Shown here piece after piece: positions 45,180 through 56,222 of a stretch of DNA of 64,000 nucleotides. Origin of the DNA: Papaver somniferum (Eukaryota; Streptophyta; Magnoliopsida; Ranunculales; Papaveraceae); the NCBI RefSeq assembly GCF_003573695.1, contig NC_039358.1, positions 233,319,560 through 233,383,559 on the forward strand, in the 5' to 3' direction. The notes beneath the pieces were generated by a model. It was not told where the DNA came from. It saw only the letters and a list, made by a program, of their open reading frames with translations, and did no database searches. The translations under genes were made by a program, and so were the position numbers. Positions within the stretch are counted from its first letter, which is position 1. Every line of letters starts with the position of its first letter.

Positions 45180-46393
45180 GAAGGGAGAATTGCCGAGGAA
45201 AAGATTAGAAGCACACAAATTAAAGAGTCGTGCGGCAAATTATGAGTTAAGGGATGATGTTCTTTATAGAAGATCATTTCTTGGACCTTCGCTTAGATAT
45301 CTTACGCGAAAGAAGGGAATTGAAATTCTAAAAGCATTACACTATGGCGATGCTGGCAACCATACTGGAGGAAGATCACTCGGATATAGGGCAAAAATAC
45401 AGGGATATTACTGGCCATATATGCATGAAGATGCAAAACAAGTTTCGAGGAGATACGAATAATGTCAACGTCATGAAAAGAAGATACATGCACCTGGGGC
45501 TATGCTTAATACATCAACAAATGTATGGCCCTTTGGAAAATGGGGAATAGATATTGTTGGACCATTTATACCAGGAACGGGGAAAAAAGATTCCTAATTG
45601 TCGCGACAGATTATTTCACTAAATGGGCAGAAGTAAAAGCAGTTCAACATATTCGCGATAAAGACATCTTCACATTCATTTTTGAAAATATTATATGCAT
45701 ATTTGGAATTCCGGCACAATTGGTGTCTGATAATAGGAAGCAGTTTGAAGGCGAGAATATAACAATGCTGCTCAATGCATTCAAAATTCAAAGTGGCAAA
45801 TCTACTCCTTTGTATCCTCAAAGTAATGGACAAGTAGAAGCTACAAATAAAACAATCGCAGACAACCCGAAGAAAAAGTTAGAAGGGCACAACAAAGGAT
45901 GTGCGAACAAGTACATAATGTAGTATTGGCTTACAGAACTACAAGAAGAGAAGCAACAGGAATGTCGCCCTTCTGTTTGACATATGGAGTAGAGGCAGTG
46001 CTACCAACATAAGTTATCATCCCTACCACAGAGAGAGAAGCTTGGGAAAAGAATTTAAGTGCGGACTTGATCTTAACAAAATTGGATGATTTGGATGAAG
46101 TAAGAGAAGTCTCTTTGCAGCACATGGAAAATTATCAAAAAAGACTAGCTCGAGAATACAACAAGCGGGTTAAAATAAGGGAATTCCAACCAGGAGAATT
46201 AGTGCTACGCGAAATTCCAGTGTATCAAAAAGGAAAAGATGGAAAATTGGAGAAAAGCTGGGATGGACCTTATATAATAAAAAGAATAGTTGGAGAGGGA
46301 GCCTATGAGTTAATGGATTCTGAAGGACGAAATACAGGTCGTAAATTAGATCGACCTTGGAATAGGCAGTTCTTGAAAAAATATTATCCATAG
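45180..46393 (+). pseudogene. Integrase of the LTR element (broken)
   Basis: The zinc-binding end is kept in part (HYGDAGNHTGGRSL, then a TAA at 45460-45462 just before CQRH). The core is in 45525-45923 with all three acidic residues in place (ATDYFTKW; SDNRKQF; NGQVEATNK). The C-terminal part, 46067-46393, has FQPGELVLREI and SWDGPYIIKRI and ends at 46393. Breaks lie near 45590 and 45920-46010. Confidence 0.82.
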
Positions 46394-47554
46394 CCACTAG
46401 CGAATTAACTCGCATGGATAAACAGTTAAAAGTCTGTAAGTTCATATTTTTGAACAAGTCTGTAATGCGAATATTTCGCTTGAAAGTTACGAAATTCTAT
46501 AAAAGAAAAGTAAGACCTTGATACAAGGCTACATAAAATGGTATTTATTATCAGATTGGCTAGGAATCCGAATGTGGTGTGCACCCTAGTTCGCTCATAT
46601 GCAAGAGGCAATATAGTAAGACCTATCGCACGTCATAATTGGAAAGACCTAGAAGGCATGACTCAAGGGAAGGCTACACCGACCCCGGAACTTGAGTTGT
46701 GGAGATTTGGGGTGAGAATAAAACGATAATTCCCATCCGGGAGAGATACCTTAAATTTTCAGTCTAAGATAGTAATCTTAGATTGAGAGCCTAAGGTGAG
46801 AAAGGTTCTCCCAAGGAGTGCAGAAACTGATCAGGGCACCGAGGTACACGGTTGAGTCAAGAGTGCCCGGGGCGTACCTTGCCACTCTTGACAAGTCATG
46901 ACTATGATGCACTCAGTCCGAAGATACCCCACTTAGGGTGCGTTCTTGTTGCCATAAACCTTATCGGTAGTGTATGCGAGATTGCGAAATCAACTGGTTG
47001 TTGAATAACTGGATGGGAAGAGCCATAATTTTAACCCGATAGAGGTAAGCTTCCTTGAAGGGGCAACCAGAGGGGAAGATAAGGACGACACCCTCCATTA
47101 GGGAGCTGAATTGTGTCAAAAGACATAAATATCATAAGGCTTTTACTCATGGGAGTACTAAGACTTGTGATATTTATGCGACAAACCTGAAGAGGAAATA
47201 ATACAAGAGAAAAAGATAAGACGAGATCAATGGGTCGATGTACTAAAATGCAAAGAGCGCCTGCGATCTCGTCGCACAAGAATGAGGCAAGAGAAGACCT
47301 TTACATAGAAAGGCAAAATAAGACCTCCCAAGTAAATTAAACAAACTAGTGATAAATTCGCACAAATTGTTTCTTACAAGAAAAATAATAAGAGGCAAGT
47401 ATGGGAATTAAAACAACGATGTATTATCTTCCTTGCAACAAACAAATCTAAAAATACGAAGGTTCAAAATTCATCAAAATAAAGAAAGGAAATCAAGAAT
47501 GCTCAACAACAACATCTTATTCAAAGTACTTTTCAAATCTTAGCACTAGGTCCA
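46394..47554. other. Untranslated spacer of the LTR element
   Basis: Between the end of pol and the antisense coding region. No reading frame on either strand resembles a known protein. It is scattered with GCGA/TCGC words, as in the rest of the element. Confidence 0.6.
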
Positions 47555-50058
47555 AGATTTTCAATTAGTATTGACTTCATCAGCAGACTTCTTTTCTTCT
47601 TGCTGATTTTCAATCTCAGCATTGGCCTCCTTAGCAAACTTCTCTTCTTCTTGCTAATTTTCTTCTTCATCTTCATCCTTTTCATCATCACTTAAAAACT
47701 CATAATCACTATAATTCAGGATATTCTTCATCCGCACTCACGTTACATACGGGGAGTTTTAATGCTAGGAGAGAATTTCTTAAAAGAATTCCGTCAATAA
47801 CAGATTGGGCACTAGAATGATCTTTGCGAATAGCATCTCTTTCAAGGTTTCTAGCATTCATCTCTAAAAAATTCTTCTGGTATGCGAACCTTCTTTGTGC
47901 TCTGCTTCGAGAAGCAGAAAGAGAGATTTTAAGATTCCCACGAGATATTTCCAGATTCGCACATTCTTTGCGAGCCTTGGATAATTCAGACTTCAATTGA
48001 GTAACAACAGACTGGTGCGATCTTTCGGAATCTACAAAGAATAATAAATAGCCATAAATAAATAAAAAAATTAAATCAACATTGTGCGGAGAAATACCAA
48101 GAAATCATAATAAGGCAGTCAACTCTAGCTGACTACCTTGGAAGAATTTAGAAAGAGCAGGGGTATTGTCCTTATACTTTCCATAGCCTTATCAAATACA
48201 TCACCAACTGAACCACTAAGGCGAGATCGAATCTTCTTTTCTTCAGAAGAAAGAGATTTGTTTTTTTTCTTAAGAACATCATGGCAATTCTTTAATTGAC
48301 TGTATTGTTCTTGAAACTGATTCTTTTTCACAGAAAGATTTATACTGTTTTGAATAAGTTTCTCATTTTAGGATCTTAAATCTTTAAGAGAAGTCTCATA
48401 CTGTTCCTTCAGTACACGAAGAGTTCGCGCTTGATTTTCATTTATTTCATGAAGAATTGAATACTGATGTGATAACATTGCTTCTTTCTTCGAGAAAGAT
48501 AGCTTCTCCATAGAAAGGGTATGGTTTTCTTCTGATAAAGTTTGATGTAATAAATCAGCATCGCATGACAATTTAGAAAAATAGGATATTTGATCGTTAA
48601 AAAACTCAATTTTTTGAGTGAGATGGTTATTTTCATGGGAAAGATTGTTAATCTGATCAAGCGAATATGAATATTGATTATTTAATTGGCTAAGTTGAGA
48701 CTGCAACTTCTCGTTATTCGCTTGAGTATCTTCAGCAAGGAATTGAAAGTCATACCTCTCATTCGTTCGCTTCCAGTTTAAATCTTAATAAATGCACGAA
48801 GAAATTTACAAAAATGAATGTATGCGAAGGAATATAGAATATGATAAATGACTCAAATATAATAATAAATACCTCTAAGTTTTTGATTTTCGTTGCGAAG
48901 AGTTTCAACATCCAAACTCGTAACTTGGAGTTCTCCTCTCAGCTTTTGTATTTCCTTCTCCAAAGAAAATTGTTTCTGTGAAAATTCCAACTGAGAACAT
49001 CTATATTCAAAATGCTTTTCAGCTAGCATCATGCGACGATGAGAGTCCTAAAAGGGAAAAAGATGAAGTTAATATAACTTGGAAGTAGCATAAAAGAAGA
49101 TAAAGATAAGGTGCGAAAGATAGTTACCAGAACATCTAGAGCAACATGGAAGCTCGGGTCAATTTGGGAAAGGATCTCATCCCTTGAAGCTTTATCAGCG
49201 GGAAATTCACATAGAAGCTTGCTTAAGGCAGAACAGGAGCGAAACTTGCAAGGATCATCAGTTAAATATGGGGCAGAGTTGATGATATCGGATAGAGTTT
49301 GAGCAGCAAGTTTTACACTATCCAAAGCTTTCTTGTTCAAAGGAAAAGAATTTAATAAGGAAAGAGAAGGAGTAGTAAAATCTGTTGTGACGGGGGATTT
49401 CTTTTGAAGAAGGTTTGGTTGAGAGCTAGAATTAATGGGTGAAGAAGGTTGATTTGCATGCGATGGATTCACAGAGGCAATAGGAGGAGTATTTTTTTAT
49501 TCCTCGATTAAGAGAAAACTCCTTATTCACAGGAGACTCCTTTTCAAGAAAAAGTTCATCATAAGTAACATAGGCATTCTCATCTGTAAGACGGATTGTT
49601 GGTGAAGGGATAGCAGGAACATTATTATCAAAAGCTTGAGATGATGTAGGAGTAACAAGAACATTTTTATCAGGAGTTTGAATTATTGTAGGAATGATAG
49701 GACGATTAGTATGCGAAGGTTGAACTGTGGTTATATGGACAACATCTGCAGCACTAAAATCTAGAATAAAAAGATTTGAAGGGATTGGTATGGGCTTGCG
49801 AGGATTCTTAGCTTTTTGCTTCTTACCATCAATCATCTCAGAATCGAAAGCCTGCGAAAATAAAATAGATAAGAAATAGAGGCAACAATATTGTTTCAAA
49901 TAGATTGGATATTTCTTACTTCTTTATTGTGCGAAGTCTTCCTCTTATGAGATTCTTTATTATCAATGTTTGGTTTCTTCTTCTGCGATTCTATATTTTC
50001 ATTCGAAGAAGATTTGGGTTTTTGCATGATTTGAAGAGCGCTAATCGAAGAACTTTTC
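47555..50058 (-). CDS. Antisense spliced coding region of the LTR element (coiled-coil protein)
   Basis: Opposite to pol. Candidate exons on the minus strand: 50058-49920 (from ATG 50027: MQKPKSSSNE, basic KKKP and KRK), 49851-49128, 49047-48873, 48783-48137 and one from ~48026 to 47709. Introns begin GT and end AG (49919-49852, 49127-49048, 48872-48784), and all three joins keep the reading frame. The protein would have a basic N-terminus, a Pro/Thr/Ser-rich stretch, a compact region of about 75 residues (from LNKKALDSVKLAAQTLSDII to FHVALDVL), a long heptad-like coiled coil, and an acidic tail (DDEKDEDEEE). Defects: one frameshift in an A7 run at ~49494, one TAA at 48368-48370, and a phase mismatch at the last intron. 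Antisense extra ORFs are known in Tat elements; the function of this one is unknown. Confidence 0.6.
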
Positions 50059-50528
50059 CTGCAAAAGTAGGGGGATTAGGTTAATAAAAAACTTAGATGA
50101 AAATGGTTAAAATCAATAATTATAATCATCATGAGAAAAGGAAACAAACTTCGATTCAGAGTTCATGGTGGAAGAACAATAGTAGAAGAAATCGGTGACA
50201 GCAGCAGCAGAGATGGATAATAACAGATGAAGATGAATAGCAACAAGAGAGAGAAGATAAGTGTAGAAGTATAGATGCAGAGAATAAAAAGAAGGAAAAG
50301 AAGGATTATTTACTGTTGAAAAACCCTTAAATAGGTGAAAAGAAGCAACCGGTTGAAGACAGTTCAAGCCGGTAAAAAGGAAGAAAATCGACACGTGTAG
50401 AGAGAAACTTGAAACCCGTGAAATTGTCGGTAAAGTAAAATGAAAAAAGACAAGCATGTGCGATTTGCAAAAGGGGAATTTCTCATATCGCTCACTCTGA
50501 AGAATAAGCGAAATGAGAAGAGGCACAA

Positions 50529-50990
50529 TGTAGGAGTAAAATATCGCACACGTTAATAATCAAGCGAAGTAAAGAATACAATCTAAGTGAAGAGCATCGC
50601 ACACAACAAAGTTGAGATGATGCACCGGATGATGTCAGCAAAGTCACGAGTAAAGTGTGAAGAACTGTGCGAAGAGGTACGCTATGCGAAGATGAGCGAT
50701 TGTATATGAGCGAATGTGTCACATAGTGATCCCGAAAATAGTGGGTTTCTTAGTTGTCATCCACTGTGTAAAATCTTATATAAAGGAGAGGGGTCACTAC
50801 TTGTAAGGGGAGTTATGGGGTGAGTCTTATTCAAGAAACAGAGAGAGAAAGTAAATTTAGGGTAAATAAATCATTGTAATAGTTGATCAATCCTTGTAAT
50901 TCTATTTACATTTCATATAATAAGAAGATGATTATCTAAATTCTCATTTAGTGATAGTGGAATGTAATTGTCAAATTTATGATAACTACA
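50529..50990 (+). repeat. 3' LTR
   Basis: 462 bases, TGTAGG...CTACA, followed by the GGACT duplication. It keeps the stretch CTTATTCAAGAAACAGAGAG that the 5' LTR lacks. The antisense coding region begins about 470 bases inside it, so a promoter for the antisense transcript would lie in or near this LTR. Confidence 0.92.
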
Positions 50991-50995
50991 GGACT

Positions 50996-51440
50996 AGAGT
51001 GAACTCAAACTCAAAACTACACGGAGAAAGCTAAAACAGTAAGGGATTCTCATGAAGAAAACCACTGAACACCAAAACCAAACAAAAATTGAAAAAATCT
51101 GGATCTTAACACCGAAAAACACACCCCACTAACCAAAGAGACTCGGACGCAAGGGGAAAGATCAGCCCTGCTGACCCGTCCTTGGACGTCGGAGAATATC
51201 AATTAGCACACTCCCAAGAAGTTTCAGACCCAAGGGGAAAGATCAGCCATGCCGATACGTCCTTGGACGCCGGAAAAGTTCAGGAGGCTGGGTTGTTCAT
51301 CCATTTCCACTCAAAAGTGGTAGGGAGAGGAGAGAGAAATATTAAAAATTCAGGCTTGAATTTTTGTAATGACCTGTTGTTTACTGTATTTTTTTACGGA
51401 TGTGTCCCTGAAGGAGGTGAAAAAACAACCCATCTCTGGC
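50996..51440 (-). other. LINE-A 5' UTR with a duplicated 44-base module
   Basis: Sequence beyond the LTR element that continues LINE-A upstream of ORF1. It contains two copies of a 44-base module (51150-51193 and 51231-51274, spaced 81 bases) with the shared words AAGGGGAAAGATCAGCC and CGTCCTTGGACG. Repeated GC-richer modules are common in LINE 5' UTRs, where they act as internal promoters; that role is inferred here. Confidence 0.5.
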
Positions 51441-51446
51441 CATAAT

Positions 51447-52171
51447 TTTTTTGATTGAGAGCTTTCTAAACAACTGATTTGAACTCAAAAAAATAACTGA
51501 TGGTCACAGTTCAGCTGATATCCAAATGGTAAAAAGGAATGGGAACTGATGGCAAAAAAACAAAAGTGCATTACTCATGTCATCATCATGTGATTTTTTC
51601 TAGTAGCTCCTCAGAAATTCTCTGGTGTAATCTTTGAACAACAGCCATAGATCACTAATGTCCTTTTTGCCTGTTTTGCCAGATAATAAGCACACCTTTG
51701 TTCCAAAATTTGAAAAATGTTGCTTGCCTTGGGCTTGGAGGAGTGTTTCAAAGACAGGCGCCACATTTTCAAAATAATAAAAAAGAGACCATCCCCGTAA
51801 TACAGCTCTGGCAAACATTATTGACCACCTTAATTTTAGCTGCTTCTGCAACCAAATCTAGGGCATATACCAGAGGCAATGGAGCTCAGAAGCTAAACTT
51901 GCACAACACACGAGCTTTAGAACAGCCATGTCTTAAAGCAAGTTTTAGACCAGCTTCTAGTCCCTTCAACATTTGATAAATATAATTTACTCCGGATAGT
52001 GGCTTTGCAGACTTATTGTATCCTCCGCATTCTCTTTCTTTGCTATAAAAACCATACACATGTACCCAAGCAGATTCTGCTTTCTCGCCTTTCTCTGGCA
52101 AAGTCAGTTTCCAGTCTTGCTTACTGAGATATGTGTCTCCATCTTTCAAAGATGCACGTGAACACCTCCAG
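51447..52171 (-). pseudogene. Unrecognised decayed coding sequence
   Basis: Two minus-strand open stretches. 52149-51886 contains GVNYIYQMLKGLEAGLKLAL and then RHGCSKARVLC, which weakly resembles the central helix and strand of an RNase H-like domain. 51851-51600 contains LKLRWSIMFARAVLRGW. A stop and frame change lie between them. I cannot name the family. It lies next to the diverged PPR 3' module and may be part of the same ancient gene. Confidence 0.3.
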
Positions 52172-52830
52172 AATCATGCCAAACAATGCAGGTCCAGCTT
52201 CCATACATCAGATTTGCCATTCTTTGTACTAAAATTTCTTGGCTGACTTATATGTTATAACTTGGCATAGCAATCAACTTGTGCCTTCTTCGACAGGATT
52301 TGGGCAGAGACGCGGAGTAATCCCTTTGAAAAGCAGTGTTGGCTGCTTGATACTTTCTGCTCAACAAAAACAGCAATAAAAAGTGATTTTAAACTATATA
52401 CCAGAACCATTTTACCAGAAACTAATTTTAAAATGAATGAATGAATGGTCAACAGAAAATAAAAGATTAAGAAATGAGAACTTAAAAGATGTTATTAATA
52501 CAAAATTCAGTAACTTAAAGGCAGTAACTATTGCCAGAGCAATCTTGTTGCAGTAAAAAATTCAGTCATTCATTGACAATCTTAGAAACATAGGAAAACA
52601 CACAACCTCCAGCATCCATATGTAAGATGGAATCATAAATCAGAAACTTCCTTTAAAGACCTCGACCACGGCAGACGTAAAAATGGATCAAGGAGATTTA
52701 AGTATCATATCAAATTTTGCAATACATCAGCTCCATTTGGTACATTTTAAACCATGTAAAGCAGTAACACCATGTACTGTACCATTCATACAAAGCTACT
52801 CTAACAAACACTTGGAATAAGCCACTTTGT
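52172..52830 (-). repeat. Diverged relative of the PPR 3' module
   Basis: Aligns by eye to U1 477-1130 in the same orientation: CATGCCAAACAATGCAGGTCCAGCTTCC, the GACAGGATTTGGGCAGA stretch, TTAAACCATGTAAAGCAGTAACACCATG and CTACTCTAA all have counterparts. Similarity is roughly 75-80% by eye with several gaps. At the PPR end the match stops; instead of the PPR exon there is a short frame 52919-52710 (LVNFLKDILESPKVKLTFEG). This is an older, separate duplication. Confidence 0.72.
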
Positions 52831-52919
52831 TTACGAGGATCTGTGCATCCCTCAAATGTGAGTTTGACTTTTGGACTCTCAAGTATATCTTTCAGAAAAT
52901 TAACTAGAGACGTGTTCAT

Positions 52920-54588
52920 CAGGATCCGGAAAATACTACTCTCATTGCTGAATAAAACTTAGATATGATGTATGTATTCTTGCGTGCAATGCTTCAGAAT
53001 CAGAAGTAACCAGACAGTATGAAAACATTGAGAATAAGGACTGTAAAAAGAAAAATCCTGTTGGCTACCACACAGAGACTAATACTAAAAACTCACCCGC
53101 ATGCAAGCAAAATTCAGAAGAAGAAAGTAAGAACACCCGCCTGTTGGAATGGTGATTCCCCAGGCAAAGCTTCCTAAGCAGCATTAACCTTAAAACTAAT
53201 ATTCTGGGTTTTACTATTGCAGCATGGTTAATAATTACTTTTCAACTTCGTGTGACCTGCCTGATATAATCCACATCTAGGGAACTTTTACACTCGAGCA
53301 CCTGCATCAAGTCATTGGCGCAGATCCTCTGAGCTTGAGTAGAAATTTTCGAACCATGCAAATCGACTCTTGTCATACCAGTGCATAAACAAACAAACAT
53401 ACTAATGAAAAACAACAACAATATGATCTAATTCTTTATATACTATCTAGCCTGAAGTCTTAACCAATATTGTCAGCAGGAGAAAATTCAGGAGCTGTGT
53501 CTAGAAAGAAAAAAGCATTTCGGAGGTTATACCTCATAGCAGCCATAGAGGATGGTTGGCCCCTATGATATATCAGATTAACATATATTTCATCGACGTA
53601 ATAGTAAATTATTACAAAATTAATTATGCTATTGCAGATTTGGGCTATCAAGATCTAGAACTTTATACTTTGGATGCCAATATAAGTAGGTCCATGGTCA
53701 TGCGGTGCTGGCTACTAAGGTAGGACTTACTGTCTTTATTGTAATATTAATAAGACAAGACGCAAAGACTGCCAAAAAAAGATGCAGACAAGATTACAAC
53801 AATCAGAGGTAAGAACAACCATATTAGAGATGCAAAACAAGATTACATTATTGCATACCAAATCGTGTGCAAAAACTAACAAAGAAAGATGCAAGAAAAT
53901 GGAATATATGCGTGCCAAGTTCAAACTAGTTATGCACATTACAGATCCATGAGATAACACTTATAGCTTCAGCTGAAACACTTAAAACCCCGAGGAATTT
54001 TAAAAACCTTAATATATGTAAGCCTATGTGTGTACCTTAATCAAGCTTCTTCTGTCGCCATCTGAAAGAAATCCCCGCTCTGTTATAACTACTTTTCAAT
54101 CACTGCAGCAGCTGAAATCCGTTCTGCCTAGATTTCTACTTACTGCACAAAAAAAATTAACACGAACAAACAAGAAAAGCAGTACAGTCCATTTCAAAAT
54201 GAACGCAGTAAATTTTTCAAGAACTACCGAACATGATAACATCATATATGTACAAGAGCTATAAATTGATTACTCTAAAATCGTCCACAAATTACTAACA
54301 CCAAATGAAGTCTGACAAGTATGGATGGAGTAAACAACAACAACACTCCATAACTCGTTTAACTTTGAGCGACACTACTGTTTCTGTATACTAACTACAT
54401 TACAGTAAAAAGTGATGAAAGAAATAAAGACAAGTTTGATAGTCATACTACCAGTATCAAATGTTCGACCAGATGACTACTTTTACCCCAAAAAATGCTC
54501 CAAATTGTGATTACCACCTTCTTTGATGATAAATTGTACGGTGAAGCTCATAAACCTAACGCAAAGCTTCTATGACTCTAGTAGTCAA
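52920..54588. other. Intergenic sequence without recognised features
   Basis: AT-rich sequence of about 1.7 kb. No reading frame of convincing length or composition, no terminal repeats and no RNA gene were seen. Part of it (to ~53000) may still belong to the ancient duplicate on its left. Confidence 0.5.
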
Positions 54589-55855
54589 TCAGTTGATTCG
54601 ATCGAACATCTTCACATTCTCTTCTCCTAACGCTTTCAACGAAACAAAGCTACTCCGGTAACTAATCGTTTCAAAAACTTCCAAACCAGTAGTACCATCG
54701 TTCAGAAGCTCTTTAATACTTGAGGTTCTTGGGTCATAACTTAAAGCAGTTTTTTTATCATCCCAATATAAAATGTTACCGCTCTTTGTGAAGTAGAAAA
54801 ATTGCGCAAGATTGTCATGTTGGATTTGCACGGTGCCTACCGAACTCCAATTGGACGAATCCTCTTCCTCCTTACTAGTATCATTATTCTTCTTGAATGA
54901 CCATATATTAATTGTGTCATATCTTGCTTTGAGAACATAACACAAGCAGCCTCCTAAAACCTGGATTTGCTGGTAAAGAAAAGCCACAAATTTTTGGCCA
55001 TTAGGCAGGGTAATGTAATAAGGCGGATTAGGAAGCAACCAAAATACCTCATCTGCCAAATTGAAGGCCAAAATTGGACCTTCGTTTGATCCCATTATTT
55101 GACCAGCTGACACTATCTTTCTTCAATATCCCTTGGTGCAACCAATAAACCTCTCCATCCACATTCATTCCCGGTGAATAAGAATTATTCGTTTGCAAGG
55201 AACAAGCAATCTCTCCTTTGTTTCTCCACCCACTACCAGCCCCAAGAGTGTATACCTGGACTTGTCCTGCTTCTGTATGTCCCTTCGATTCATAATAGAT
55301 TCTAACTACCTTATACTCATTCGTCTTCGAGTTGTACCCAAATCCAAATACATTTCGACCATTCAAACAATTTCCACCACAAATTGGTAACGAAATGTAC
55401 TCTCTAGTAACAGGATTAAAGATATAGAGAGGATCATCAAAATCCCCGAAATAACCATCTCTAGGTATAGATAAACAAATCAAACCATTAGATGAACCAA
55501 TTATCACAGACTTAATCTTCTGGTATGGAGCATTACCACCAGATATCATAGATAACCAATAGGGTACTCTGCTAAAGGGTGGATGATTGATCTCTGAAAT
55601 TCTAAGTTGTTGTTCATTATTATTATTGGTTTCATCATACTCTAGATAAAGAAGTTGGAATTTGGGACTTTGTAACATATTCAAGGAAATGAAACTTACC
55701 TTTGAATCTGAAGAAGAAGAAGAAGAAGAAGGGGAATTGAGATTAGAGATGAAGTAATTCCATGTCTTGGATACTAATCTGCATTCAAATAGAGATTCAA
55801 ATGGAACCCTAGAAAATATGTTTAGTATGATATCTTCAGGAAGAACTCTCTCCAT
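54589..55855 (-). pseudogene. F-box protein with F-box-associated domain, one frameshift
   Basis: Reads from a true ATG (55855). The F-box is at residues 4-40 (LPEDIILNIFSRVPFESLFE, then CRLVSKTWNYFI), followed by a Ser run, then an F-box-associated (type 1-like) domain with IGSSNGLICL, IFNPVTREYISLP and FGYNSKTNEYKVVRI. Such proteins bring substrates to SCF ubiquitin ligases through Skp1. The first frame runs to 55049. The continuation (MDGEVYW side, then ILAFNLADEVFWLLPNP) is in another frame, 55113-54589, so one base is gained or lost around 55095-55115. With that single break the gene would be about 420 codons, a normal family length. It may be a recent pseudogene or a sequence error. Confidence 0.8.
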
Positions 55856-56222
55856 TGATTGATTTGACGGTGAAGAAATTGATCAAAGAAAATCTATCCA
55901 GAGAAGATGAAGAAATTGTTAGTTGCCCGAATAATCACGTATTCACATTTCAGTAGGGATGAAAAGGTTTGGCCGTGGTATCAAATTATCAATAAAATCA
56001 AAAATGATAACAGGGACCGAGAGGGGAAAAAGATCCCAAAACCGAGTCCAGTAGAGTTGGTTTTTCGGTAGGTCACATCAAATTTTTGGGTAGGGCCCAC
56101 TATTGACCAAAAATGCTCACTGCCTGTCCGAATCAAGCTACGTTTACAAATGTGAACATTTATGGCTCTCACATCTACAACTCAATCATGTGGTTGATTT
56201 GGCTTGGGTATAACAATAAGAT
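55856..56222. other. Intergenic sequence upstream of the F-box gene
   Basis: No coding sequence seen. It would hold the promoter of the minus-strand F-box gene; no clear TATA box was identified. Ends at the truncated LINE-C. Confidence 0.4.

Larger units (their letters stand above)
41735..50990 (+). mobile_element. Tat-lineage Ty3/gypsy LTR retrotransposon, gag-less
   Basis: 9256 bases bounded by TG...CA LTRs (41735-42163 and 50529-50990) and a perfect 5-bp duplication GGACT (41730-41734 and 50991-50995). Order: LTR, primer site, protease, reverse transcriptase, RNase H, a second RNase H, integrase, long 3' region with an antisense coding region, LTR. The second RNase H after the first is diagnostic of Tat-lineage elements (Retand/Ogre type). 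Gag is absent and pol is broken, so it could move only with help in trans. It sits in the LINE-A 5' UTR. Confidence 0.93.
34415..51440 (-). mobile_element. LINE-A, near full-length parental copy with nested insertions
   Basis: Only here does LINE-A continue past the foldback element. Read on the minus strand: 5' UTR (about 51440-50996), LTR-retrotransposon insertion (50990-41735), ORF1 (41614-39582), foldback (39581-39328), ORF1 continuation, Mutator-like element (38885-37552), ORF1 end, a ~1.2-kb deletion at 37035, reverse transcriptase (37004-35708), zinc-finger-like region (35494-34644), and tail at ~34414. The exact 5' end is not defined. It is the donor arrangement from which the 5'-truncated copies in U1-U3 were made by duplication. 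Confidence 0.8.

Noticed and set aside
46538..46729. A 63-codon plus-strand frame after integrase
   Set aside because: Short, without family resemblance, and in the untranslated spacer of the LTR element.
47555..50058. The antisense coding region as a host gene into which the LTR element inserted
   Set aside because: It lies fully inside one LTR pair with matching target duplications, shares the element's word composition, and sits where Tat elements often carry extra ORFs. A captured host gene in the distant past remains possible.
52255..52919. Two short minus-strand frames as genes
   Set aside because: They fall in or beside the diverged 3' module, have stops between them, and match nothing I recognise.
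54589..55855. An intron explaining the two F-box frames
   Set aside because: The frames overlap by 65 bases and the joined protein needs no sequence removed; a one-base shift is the simpler explanation.
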